DNA of 64,000 nt. Origin: Brevibacillus parabrevis. GTDB lineage: Bacteria; Bacillota; Bacilli; Brevibacillales; Brevibacillaceae. Under the pieces are notes generated by a model. The model saw only the letters and a list, made by a program, of their open reading frames with translations. It was not told the origin of the DNA and did no database searches. Where the stretch lies: contig NZ_RHHV01000010.1 in the NCBI RefSeq assembly GCF_003710905.1, positions 124,001 to 188,000 of the forward strand, written 5' to 3'. This document shows positions 19,315 to 26,714 of this stretch, in pieces. The position numbers and the translations under genes are program-made. Numbering within the stretch: position 1 is the first letter of the stretch; the number at the start of each line of letters is the position of its first letter.

Positions 19315-19365
19315 GCTAGTCCTCCTTGGGCAGCTTGAAAAGTTTCGTGAAGCTTTCGGGCATGT

Positions 19366-19394
19366 AAAAAAGCCTCCCCAGAGCGGGGAGGCGG
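19366..19394 (-). terminator. Riboswitch-controlled terminator before mtnW
   Basis: GCCTCCCC and GGGGAGGC form an 8-bp stem followed on the minus strand by six T. It lies between the SAM aptamer and mtnW, as the expression platform. Confidence 0.88.
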
Positions 19395-19482
19395 TTGTCG
19401 ACTATAAAAACGTCTCGTCTCCTCTCATCTCTCGGGTCAGTAGTCGGGACAGAAGACGCAGCAATGCCGCTTCTCGTACCGA

Positions 19483-19584
19483 CTCTTATCCGTTGGAATT
19501 AGCACCGTTTCGCTATTCAAGAAAAAAATAGCGCCGGTTGCCGGGCATCATAGGGCCAGTCCCTCAGCCAGCTCGCGATAAGAG
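19483..19584 (-). ncRNA. SAM-I riboswitch (S-box) aptamer of mtnWXBD
   Basis: On the minus strand P1 is CTCTTATC (19584-19577) paired with GATAAGAG (19490-19483). The conserved core follows: GAGGGACTGGCCC, TGATGCCCGGCAACC and, later, GGTGCTAATTCC. These match the SAM-I class. SAM binding should stabilise P1 and let the downstream terminator form, shutting off methionine salvage. Confidence 0.95.
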
Positions 19585-19625
19585 TTATGTGGTTCACAGG
19601 CCAGTCAGCCGTGTGTGCTACACCC

Positions 19626-19654
19626 ATGATATGACTTCTGTTGTCCGTAGTCAA
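19626..19654 (-). promoter_or_regulatory. Sigma-A promoter of mtnWXBD
   Basis: On the minus strand TTGACT (19654-19649), 17-base spacer, TATCAT (19631-19626). RNA would begin about 35-40 bases before the S-box P1 stem. Confidence 0.75.
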
Positions 19655-19709
19655 TCTTTGTTTTTTGCCGGAATGTGCTCTCTGCAGAGAGGGAAAAAGC
19701 GGCCGGAAG

Positions 19710-19735
19710 TGAAACTTTTTTCGCTAGAGGGCGTG
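19710..19735 (+). promoter_or_regulatory. Candidate ECF-type autoregulatory promoter
   Basis: TGAAAC (19710-19715), 16-base spacer, CGTG (19732-19735). TGAAAC is the -35 element of Bacillus sigma-W/M/X-type promoters, whose -10 is usually CGTA or CGTC. It lies just before an ECF sigma gene, as expected for autoregulation. Confidence 0.45.
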
Positions 19736-19775
19736 GTACGTAAAGAAGGGATGTGGAGGCATTGGGAAAGTAGGC

Positions 19776-20261
19776 TTGGAGTATGTGTACCAGATGCACG
19801 TAAACGACATATACCGCTACCTTTTCCGGCTGACACGCGATACCAGGCATGCGGAGGACTTGACGCAGGAGGTTTTTTTCCGGGCGTATGCCTCCCTGGA
19901 AGACTACCGCGGCGAAAAGGTCAGGCCATGGCTGTTCAAGGTCGCTTACCACGCTTTTATCGATTGGCATCGCAAGCAAAAGCGGTGCCCGGTCGACTAC
20001 ATGGAAAAGATGCCGGAACGACCGGACGCATCCGCGAGCGACCCGGCGGAACTGTTGGTCGCTCAGGAATTGTGGAAAGAGGCATATGCGCATCTGGAGC
20101 AATTGCCGCCCAAGCAACGACAGGTCATTTTGCTGTCAGCCATGCAATTTTCCTACGCGGAAATGGCAGAGGTGTTGGAGATCGAACTGGCGGACGTCAA
20201 ACGCTCGCTGTTTCGCGGTCGGCAAAAGATGCGGAAGCTGTGGAAGGAGGAAGGGCCATGA
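19776..20261 (+). CDS. ECF-family RNA polymerase sigma factor
   Basis: Small alternative sigma factor with regions 2 and 4 only. Region 2 contains YRYLFRLTRDTRHAEDLTQEVFF (RNA polymerase binding and -10 recognition) and region 4, at about residues 105-155, contains LPPKQRQVILLSAMQFSYAEMAEVL, a helix-turn-helix for the -35 element. The start is unsure: TTG 19776 gives 161 residues but has no well-placed ribosome site; GTG 19785 (with GGAG just upstream) or ATG 19794 are possible. The N-terminus looks slightly short for the family. Its stop overlaps the anti-sigma start (ATGA), a coupling typical of sigma/anti-sigma pairs. The stress sensed is unknown. Confidence 0.85.
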   Translation: MEYVYQMHVNDIYRYLFRLTRDTRHAEDLTQEVFFRAYASLEDYRGEKVRPWLFKVAYHAFIDWHRKQKRCPVDYMEKMPERPDASASDPAELLVAQELWKEAYAHLEQLPPKQRQVILLSAMQFSYAEMAEVLEIELADVKRSLFRGRQKMRKLWKEEGP

Positions 20262-21475
20262 CGCACCAAAACGGTCATGATCGCGAGCAAAAGCTGCTCG
20301 CTTATTTGAGAGGGGAACTGACAGGGGAAGAAGCAAAGCGGCTTGGCGAGGAGCTGGCAGCCGATGAGGCATGCGCAGAGCGGCTGGAGCGGCTTTTGCT
20401 GGGCGAAGAAGGAGAGCAGCAACCACGGGAACTCGACGCGCTGGACGAGGGCGGGCACAGCCAGCTTTCCGAAGCGAAGCAGAGGGCGATTGTCCGGCGG
20501 GGAAAATGGAAAAATCGCTTGCTCAGTTCCGTGTACGCTTTTGCCATCCCGTTTGTAATTGGCGTGGTATTTCTGGGCGTCAACGGATGGGTAGGGTCGT
20601 CGATGCACGATGATCTGCACCGGGTAGCGAAGGACATGGTCAATTTTACGCAGCCGGGTGTCAGCGTGGGCAGCAGCGGCTCGCAGGTGGGACTGCTGTA
20701 CGGCAGCATCCAGATGGAGCTTCGCGAGCGAGTAGGGGCGGACATCAAAAACGCAGGCCGCTTTGAAAGCACCAACGTGTTGTGGAACGTCAACGCCAAG
20801 CCGCAATGGACCAACGGCGTCAGGGAGCAAAAGCTGTTTTTCCGCTATCCGCTTCAAAGCGGGCAAAAACCGGACGCAGACGAACTGGCGCATTGGCGCA
20901 CGCCAGCCTGGACGACTTTGGAGAAGCTCCCCGAAGGAACCGTTGCCCAGTTGGCTGTCTCTTTTGCTGATTTTTTGACGTACGAGCAGTATTATGAGCG
21001 AATCTCCCGCTACATCAGCTCCGCCAACCAGGATACGGTCTGGTTGGCAGTGGACACCGGAGTGGAAGCCAGGCACGAAGACCAAAAAGACGGCTACCTG
21101 CTCTTGGGGCCGGGAGAAGCATGGGGATTTGCGGAGCACGAGCTGAATTACGGAGCGGCTCCGATTCAGGTCAACGGAGAAGGAAGCCGACGGATGGCAG
21201 CCTTTTTGGGGGAAATGGCCTACCTTGTCGAGCAAAAAAGCCTTGCTCGCGACATGGGACAATATTTGGTCTCGCGAAGCGATCCGCAAGTCGAGGAGCG
21301 CTATCGCTACTTGCAGGAAAAAGGCGTTCGCCTCTACGGAGCAGTCCTGACCGGACCGACGAAGGAACTGCTCAAACTCAAGGATGAGAAGTCGATTACC
21401 GCTGCCTTTGTCGGCCAAATTGACTGGTGGAACTGGGATCGCCCGGCTGCTTCCGGCACTCAGCACGTCTGGTAG
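20258..21475 (+). CDS. Membrane-bound anti-sigma factor
   Basis: Predicted regulator of the adjacent ECF sigma factor, 405 residues from the ATG overlapping the sigma stop; the ribosome site is GGAGGAAG. Residues 1-85 are cytoplasmic and acidic (HDREQKLLAYLRGELTGEEA), a single membrane helix spans about residues 92-113 (SVYAFAIPFVIGVVFLGVNG), and about 290 residues lie outside. The layout resembles Firmicute anti-sigma factors with the Sigma_reg_N and Sigma_reg_C domains; PEGTVAQLAVSFADFLTYEQ fits the latter. The outer domain should sense an envelope signal and release the sigma factor. The frame is open far upstream across the sigma gene, but that part is not coding. Confidence 0.82.
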   Translation: MTHQNGHDREQKLLAYLRGELTGEEAKRLGEELAADEACAERLERLLLGEEGEQQPRELDALDEGGHSQLSEAKQRAIVRRGKWKNRLLSSVYAFAIPFVIGVVFLGVNGWVGSSMHDDLHRVAKDMVNFTQPGVSVGSSGSQVGLLYGSIQMELRERVGADIKNAGRFESTNVLWNVNAKPQWTNGVREQKLFFRYPLQSGQKPDADELAHWRTPAWTTLEKLPEGTVAQLAVSFADFLTYEQYYERISRYISSANQDTVWLAVDTGVEARHEDQKDGYLLLGPGEAWGFAEHELNYGAAPIQVNGEGSRRMAAFLGEMAYLVEQKSLARDMGQYLVSRSDPQVEERYRYLQEKGVRLYGAVLTGPTKELLKLKDEKSITAAFVGQIDWWNWDRPAASGTQHVW

Positions 21476-21505
21476 GAGAGAAGCGCGGTTTGCGAAAAAA
21501 GGGTG

Positions 21506-21535
21506 TTGACATCGTGGAACGGCAGGTTGTATGAT
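21506..21535 (+). promoter_or_regulatory. Sigma-A promoter of mtnKA
   Basis: Consensus TTGACA (21506-21511), 18-base spacer, TATGAT (21530-21535). It precedes the S-box by about 25 bases. Confidence 0.85.
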
Positions 21536-21568
21536 TCAAACTAAATCAAAACCGCATACGTTTGGATA

Positions 21569-21713
21569 CCTTATCCAGAGAAGGTGGAGGGACTGGCCCG
21601 ATGATACCCGGCAACCGACACGACGCTATTTCAACGCGAGCAGCGGCTGAAACAAAAAGCGACGTGCACGGTGCTAATTCCTGCAGAAACAAAAGTGGTC
21701 TGGAAGATAAGGG
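21569..21713 (+). ncRNA. SAM-I riboswitch (S-box) aptamer of mtnKA
   Basis: P1 pairs CCTTATC with GATAAGG (ends near 21569 and 21712). The core AGGTGGAGGGACTGGCCC, TGATACCCGGCAACC and GGTGCTAATTCC matches the SAM-I class. It is the second S-box in the window, about 2 kb from the mtnW copy and on the opposite strand, so both halves of the salvage pathway respond to SAM. Confidence 0.96.
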
Positions 21714-21746
21714 GGACATGACACGTTTATTATACGTGGCGACAGC

Positions 21747-21778
21747 GACCTCTTTTCTTCGGGAAAGAGGTCTTTTTT
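21747..21778 (+). terminator. Riboswitch-controlled terminator before mtnK
   Basis: GACCTCTTT pairs with AAAGAGGTC, followed by six T, between the aptamer and mtnK. Confidence 0.9.
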
Positions 21779-21862
21779 GTGCGTTTGGACACGGATTCCT
21801 GACCATTTTGTCATTCCGTTCGAGATAGAGAAAAAAACGATTTGTGAGGGGAGTAATCAATC

Positions 21863-23092
21863 ATGGCATACCGCGCATTGACTGAGCAGGAAGCAGTAGA
21901 GTACGTAAAAGGCTTGCCGGGTCTGTTTACAGAAGGAGCAGAGCTGACCAGCCGCGAAATCGGTGACGGGAATCTGAACCTCGTGTTCGATATCCAGGAG
22001 CCGGCTACCGGAAAAAAAGTCATCGTGAAGCAAGCGTTGCCGTTTGCGAGAGTCGTGGGAGAATCATGGCCGCTGACGATTGACCGTGCCCGCATCGAGA
22101 GTGAAGCGCTCCGCATCCAGCACAAATACGTGCCTGACCTGGTGCCGGAAGTATACCACTTCGATCAGGAGCTGGCGCTGACGGTGATGGAGAACGTAGG
22201 CGACCACGTCATCATGCGCAAAGGCTTGATTGAGGGCAAGCGCTACCCGCTTTTTCCGAAGCAGATCGGACGTTTTCTCGCGCAAACCTTGTTCTACACA
22301 TCCGATTTGGGGGCGCATCCGTACGACAAAAAAGCGCTAGTCGGAACATTCATAAATCCGGAATTATGCAAAATCACAGAAGATCTCGTCTTTACCGACC
22401 CGTATGAAAATGCGCCGACCAACGACTTTAACCCGCTGATCCGCAAAGAAGTAGAGGCCATCTGGAACAACAAGCCGCTCAAGCTGGAAATCGCCAAGCT
22501 GAAATTCGATTTCCTGACTCGCGCAGAAGCACTTTTGCACGGCGATTTGCACACAGGCAGCATCTTCATCACCGAGAGCAGCCTGAAAGCGATCGACCCC
22601 GAATTTGCCTACTACGGGCCGATCGGTTTTGACATCGGTGCCGTTATCGCCAATCTGCTGCTCAACTACGCTGGTCAGCACGGCTTGCAAAATGACCAAG
22701 GAGAACGCGACTCCTACCGCGAATACTTACTGGAAACGGTTGAAGATGTCTGGAACGAATTTGTTTCCCAGTTTGTCCAGCTCTGGCACAAGCAGGCTAA
22801 AGAACGCAGCGCTCATGTCGAGGGCTTGTGGCAAAGCTACGTGAAACGACTGATTCAGGATACGGCAGGCTATGCCGGATGCAAAATTTTGCGCCGTGTG
22901 ATCGGCCTGGCAGGAGTGGCTGATCTGAATGCCATCGCAGACGCCGAAAAACGCGCCGAAGCAGAACGACTAGCGCTGGCGATCGGGGAAGCGCTGATTC
23001 TCGGACGCAACGACATTGAGGAATCGACAGACATCACGGACATCGTCCGCAACGTAACCGCACGCTACTATCAGGAGGCAACGACAGTATGA
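21863..23092 (+). CDS. mtnK: 5-methylthioribose kinase
   Basis: ATP-dependent kinase that phosphorylates 5-methylthioribose, the entry into methionine salvage after MTA nucleosidase. It has 409 residues, the usual length, with a protein-kinase-like fold. The catalytic loop [12 protein letters not shown] is near residue 230 and the metal-binding [17 protein letters not shown] follows. GAGGGGAG precedes the ATG. Its last four bases overlap mtnA. It is controlled by the upstream SAM riboswitch. Confidence 0.95.
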   Translation: MAYRALTEQEAVEYVKGLPGLFTEGAELTSREIGDGNLNLVFDIQEPATGKKVIVKQALPFARVVGESWPLTIDRARIESEALRIQHKYVPDLVPEVYHFDQELALTVMENVGDHVIMRKGLIEGKRYPLFPKQIGRFLAQTLFYTSDLGAHPYDKKALVGTFINPELCKITEDLVFTDPYENAPTNDFNPLIRKEVEAIWNNKPLKLEIAKLKFDFLTRAEALLHGDLHTGSIFITESSLKAIDPEFAYYGPIGFDIGAVIANLLLNYAGQHGLQNDQGERDSYREYLLETVEDVWNEFVSQFVQLWHKQAKERSAHVEGLWQSYVKRLIQDTAGYAGCKILRRVIGLAGVADLNAIADAEKRAEAERLALAIGEALILGRNDIEESTDITDIVRNVTARYYQEATTV

Positions 23093-24129
23093 CAACCAGT
23101 ACACAAACAACGCCAGTCAAGTGGGAAGACGACGTACTCGTCTTGCTTGATCAGACGCGTTTGCCAGTAGAAACGATTTATTTGCAGCTGACGACCGCCG
23201 AACAAGTATGGGGCTCGATTCGCCGCCTGGAAGTGCGCGGAGCACCGGCAATCGGCATGGCCGCCGCCTACGGACTGTATTTGGGAATCCGCGGCAGCGA
23301 AGTGCAAACGTATGAACAGTTTTGGCAAGAGCTGAACAGCCAGGCAGACTATTTGGGAACGTCCCGGCCAACTGCTGTGAATCTGTTCTGGGCGCTTGAC
23401 CGGATCAAAGCACGCGTGCAACAAAACTCCGCCTTGCCCGTTGACGAGCTGAAAAAAGCTGTGCTCGACGAAGCACTGGCGATTCAAAAAGAAGACGCAG
23501 AAGTATGTCGCACGATCGGCGAACATTTGCTGACGCTGTTGCAAGACGGCATGGGCGTGCTTACACACTGTAATCCGGGTGCGCTGGCTACTGCTGCATA
23601 CGGTACGGCTACCGCTCCTTTCTATTTGGCAAAAGAACGCGGGTGGGATTTGAAAGTATACGCCGACGAGACGCGCCCCGTATTGCAAGGCGCTCGCCTG
23701 ACCGCCTATGAATTGCAGCAGGCTGGGATTGATGTCACCTTGATTTGCGACAACATGGCAGCTATGGTCATGTCGCAAGGCAAAGTGCAGGCCGTTGTCG
23801 TGGGAACAGACCGTGTAGCGGCCAACGGCGACGTCGCCAACAAAATCGGCACGTATGGAGTAGCCGTTTTGGCAAAAGCGCATGGCATTCCTTTCTATGT
23901 AGCGGCGCCGCTGTCCTCTGTCGATCTGGCGACGGCGACAGGTGCGGAAATTCCGATCGAGGAACGTCCGGCAGAAGAGATCACACACGGCTTGGGCAAA
24001 CAGGTAGCACCGGATGATATTAAAGTGTACAATCCGGCGTTTGACGTGACGCCTGCCCAGTACATTACCGCGATTGTGACAGAGACGGGCATTTTCAAGC
24101 CGGAAGAGATCGCGAAAAGCAAACAATAG
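23089..24129 (+). CDS. mtnA: 5-methylthioribose-1-phosphate isomerase
   Basis: Isomerase converting methylthioribose-1-phosphate to the ribulose form used by MtnB. It has 346 residues. Typical motifs are [14 protein letters not shown] near residue 50, [11 protein letters not shown] near 160 (active-site Cys) and [19 protein letters not shown] near 240 (active-site Asp). It resembles eIF2B-alpha-like proteins but has the MtnA-specific cysteine. Overlap with mtnK shows co-translation. Confidence 0.95.
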   Translation: MTTSTQTTPVKWEDDVLVLLDQTRLPVETIYLQLTTAEQVWGSIRRLEVRGAPAIGMAAAYGLYLGIRGSEVQTYEQFWQELNSQADYLGTSRPTAVNLFWALDRIKARVQQNSALPVDELKKAVLDEALAIQKEDAEVCRTIGEHLLTLLQDGMGVLTHCNPGALATAAYGTATAPFYLAKERGWDLKVYADETRPVLQGARLTAYELQQAGIDVTLICDNMAAMVMSQGKVQAVVVGTDRVAANGDVANKIGTYGVAVLAKAHGIPFYVAAPLSSVDLATATGAEIPIEERPAEEITHGLGKQVAPDDIKVYNPAFDVTPAQYITAIVTETGIFKPEEIAKSKQ

Positions 24130-24143
24130 TCCGTCGTATCAGG

Positions 24144-24176
24144 AGCGTCTGCCTTTTTATGGCGGGCGCTTTTTTT
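24144..24176 (+). terminator. Terminator after mtnKA
   Basis: AGCGTCTGCC pairs with GGCGGGCGCT (two G-U pairs) and is followed by a T run. Confidence 0.75.
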
Positions 24177-24282
24177 CAGGAATAGATCGTCTGATTCTTG
24201 CTAAATTATGGAACCAGCCGCATAATCGAGCGTAAGAAGTTGCTTGCCCGTTGAAAGCGAATGAGAAGGAGGAGCGGTTATC

Positions 24283-24846
24283 ATGAGAACGATCCCGATT
24301 TCCGAAGAAGCATTTCTCAAACAGTTGGAGTTGTCGGATGCCAGCGAAATGTTTTGGCTCACCGATACGAACCGATCCTACCTCAAAGAGTGGCTGCCTT
24401 GGCTGAATTACACGAAGTGCGAGGATGACACGAGCTATTTCATCCAAAGAACGATTCAACAGTATGACGACAATCAAGGGATTCACTACGGAATCTGGTA
24501 TAACGGACGGATGGCCGGGACTCTCGGTGTGCACAATCTGGACTGGATCAACAAGAAGACATCACTGGGCTATTGGCTTGGCGCCGGCTTTCAGGGCAAG
24601 GGGCTGATGACCAAAGCAGTGGCGGCGTATATGGATCACCTTGTTTTCGGTTCATGGAACTTGGAGAAAATCACGATTCAGGCGGCGACAGGCAATTCGA
24701 AAAGCAGAGCGATCCCCGAGAGACTCGGCTTTCAACTGGAGGGAATCCTGCGGCGCAATGAGTTTTTGTATGACCATTTTGTCGACCATGCCGTGTACAG
24801 CATGTTGAAGGAAGAATGGCAGGAAAGAGCCAGACAAAAAAGGTAG
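24283..24846 (+). CDS. GNAT acetyltransferase, RimJ/RimL-like
   Basis: Acetyl-CoA-dependent N-acetyltransferase of 187 residues, similar in build to the RimL group and Bacillus YdaF. The acetyl-CoA binding pyrophosphate loop lies near GYWLGAGFQGKGLMTKAV (residues 90-107), and a later segment reads KSRAIPERLGFQLEGILRRN, the usual place of the conserved asparagine/arginine region. GAAGGAGGAG precedes the ATG. The substrate cannot be told; these enzymes acetylate ribosomal protein termini, peptides or small molecules. It stands alone between a terminator and a multidrug exporter operon. Confidence 0.8.
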   Translation: MRTIPISEEAFLKQLELSDASEMFWLTDTNRSYLKEWLPWLNYTKCEDDTSYFIQRTIQQYDDNQGIHYGIWYNGRMAGTLGVHNLDWINKKTSLGYWLGAGFQGKGLMTKAVAAYMDHLVFGSWNLEKITIQAATGNSKSRAIPERLGFQLEGILRRNEFLYDHFVDHAVYSMLKEEWQERARQKR

Positions 24847-24847
24847 A

Positions 24848-24876
24848 TTGACAAAGAAAATTCAGTCAATTACGAT
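24848..24876 (+). promoter_or_regulatory. Promoter of the ABC exporter operon
   Basis: TTGACA (24848-24853), 17-base spacer, TACGAT (24871-24876). It lies directly after the acetyltransferase stop and upstream of a terminator-like hairpin, so the exporter leader would start near 24883. Confidence 0.6.
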
Positions 24877-24885
24877 GAAGGAAGC

Positions 24886-24919
24886 AAAAAGGGGCTGCGC
24901 GATTCGCACGCCCTTTTTT
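24886..24919 (+). terminator. Terminator-like hairpin in the exporter leader (possible attenuator)
   Basis: AAAAAGGG-GC-TGCG pairs with CGCA-CG-CCCTTTTT, with a two-base internal loop and a T-run end. It stands between the promoter at 24848-24876 and the exporter gene at 24944. It could simply end the acetyltransferase transcript, or act as an attenuator. Confidence 0.55.
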
Positions 24920-24943
24920 GCTCGATAAAAAGAGGTGATTAGC

Positions 24944-26686
24944 TTGAAGACACTCAAGGAGCTATCCTGGTTTTTTCGTGCCCACTGGAAGCGGTACACG
25001 ATCGGCATAGCCTTTTTGTTTTTCATCGACATTTTGATGCTCTGGCCGCCGCGGCTGATCGGCGAGACTGTCGACGCGATGCGCAACAGCTCTTTGACTG
25101 CCCAAGACTTGACGCGGACAGTCACGATTTTGCTCGCGCTTGGGGTCGGGCTGTACGCGATGCGCTTTGCCTGGAGGTATTTGCTGAACGGCGGCGCGTT
25201 GATTTTGGAGCGAACTTTGCGAGAGCGGCTTTTCGGGCATTTGACCCGGATGACGCCGTCTTTTTACCATCGCAAGCGTAGCGGTGATTTGATGGCTGTG
25301 GCAACCAACGACATTCCCGCCATCGAGCAGACGGCGAGTACCGGAGTGCTCACGCTGGTCGATTCGTTGTTCATGACGCTTTTGACGCTCGGAGTCATGG
25401 TGACCGCGATCGACTGGAAGCTGACGCTCGCCGCTTTGATTCCGATGCCTTTTTTGGCCTGGTCGACTGCCTATTACGGCCGCTTGCTGCATGAGCGCTT
25501 TTACTTGGCGCAGGAAGCGTTCGGCGAGATGAACGATCACGTCCAGCAGTCGATTTCCGGCGTGCGGGTACTGCGGGCGTTTGTGCAGGAAAAGGAAGAT
25601 ATTGAAGCCTACAGAAGAGTCAGCGAGAAAACGCTGGAGCGAAACGTCAGCGTGTCGCGGATCGACGCCCTGTTCGAGCCGACAATTGCCATCATTATAG
25701 GTTTCAGCTTTTTGATCGGGCTTGGCTATGGAACATACCTTGTCTTTACGAGCGCGATTTCTTTGGGGGAACTGGTCGCCTTCAACCTGTACCTCGGGCT
25801 GTTGATCTGGCCGATGTTCGCTTTTGGCTGGCTAGTCAATGTGTTGCAGCGTGGCGGCGCGTCCCACAAGCGTCTGTCCGAGCTGCTTGTGGAGCAGCCC
25901 GATGTGCACGAGGTTGACCATCCGATTGCGGCAGAGACACCCCATACAGTAGAAGCTCGCCACTTTTCGTTCGCCTACCCGGGCAGTGACAAGCTGGCGC
26001 TGTCCGACATTACGTTTTTTTTGCGCGAAGGGGAGACGCTGGGCATTGTCGGCCGGACAGGGAGCGGGAAGTCGACCTTGTGCCGCGCTCTTTTGCACCA
26101 GTATGAAATGAAAAGTCAGACGCTGTTCGTCGGAGGCGTGCCGATTGAGGAGCTGTCTTTTGATACGCTGCGGCAAAAGATCGCGTATGTGCCCCAGGAG
26201 CACTTGCTGTTCTCCCGCACGATTGCGGAAAACGTCTCGTTCGGCAAGCCGGGTGCGAGCGAGGCGGAAGTGCTGCACGCGATGCGGCTGGCGGAAATGG
26301 AGAGCGACCTGATGCAATTCCGCGAAGGATTGAAAACGATGGTCGGAGAAAAAGGCGTGACGCTCTCCGGGGGACAAAAGCAACGAATCTCGATTGCCCG
26401 CGCCCTGCTGCTCGATGCGGGCATCCTCGTCTTGGACGATTCCTTGTCGGCGGTTGACGCACGCACGGAGGAGGCGATTTTGCGCCATCTGCGCCAGGAG
26501 CGTGCCAACAAGACGACGATCATTACGGCGCATCGCCTGTCTGCCGTCCAGCATGCCGAGCTGATCCTCGTGCTCGATGAGGGGCGAATTGTCGAGCGGG
26601 GAACACATGCCGAGCTGATGCAGCAAAACGGCTGGTACGCCGAGCAGTATCGCAGGCAGCAGATGGAGCAAGACGTTGCTGGATAA
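24944..26686 (+). CDS. bmrC: Heterodimeric multidrug ABC exporter subunit, BmrC-like (YheI)
   Basis: Half-transporter with six membrane helices in the first 300 residues and a C-terminal ATPase. The TTG at 24944 is chosen because AGAGGTGAT lies 4-12 bases before it (580 residues); a GTG three codons upstream is possible. Walker A is GRTGSGKST near residue 370, the signature is LSGGQKQRIS and the D-loop is SAVD. Walker B reads ILVLDD, with Asp in place of the catalytic Glu, so this is the degenerate nucleotide site, as in Bacillus BmrC. It pairs with the next gene. The symbol rests on length, gene order and these motifs. Confidence 0.85.
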   Translation: MKTLKELSWFFRAHWKRYTIGIAFLFFIDILMLWPPRLIGETVDAMRNSSLTAQDLTRTVTILLALGVGLYAMRFAWRYLLNGGALILERTLRERLFGHLTRMTPSFYHRKRSGDLMAVATNDIPAIEQTASTGVLTLVDSLFMTLLTLGVMVTAIDWKLTLAALIPMPFLAWSTAYYGRLLHERFYLAQEAFGEMNDHVQQSISGVRVLRAFVQEKEDIEAYRRVSEKTLERNVSVSRIDALFEPTIAIIIGFSFLIGLGYGTYLVFTSAISLGELVAFNLYLGLLIWPMFAFGWLVNVLQRGGASHKRLSELLVEQPDVHEVDHPIAAETPHTVEARHFSFAYPGSDKLALSDITFFLREGETLGIVGRTGSGKSTLCRALLHQYEMKSQTLFVGGVPIEELSFDTLRQKIAYVPQEHLLFSRTIAENVSFGKPGASEAEVLHAMRLAEMESDLMQFREGLKTMVGEKGVTLSGGQKQRISIARALLLDAGILVLDDSLSAVDARTEEAILRHLRQERANKTTIITAHRLSAVQHAELILVLDEGRIVERGTHAELMQQNGWYAEQYRRQQMEQDVAG

Positions 26687-26714
26687 ATCGGCATAGTGGG
26701 AGGGAGAGCGTTTC

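Noticed and set aside
19538..20257. N-terminal extension of the anti-sigma frame across the sigma gene
   Set aside because: The frame is open by chance; the ATGA overlap with the sigma stop and the good ribosome site set the start at 20258.
24875..24928. A 17-codon leader peptide (MKEAKRGC...) across the exporter hairpin
   Set aside because: Its ATG overlaps the -10 box of the only good promoter, and no ribosome site is placed for it. Kept only as a remark in the attenuator finding.
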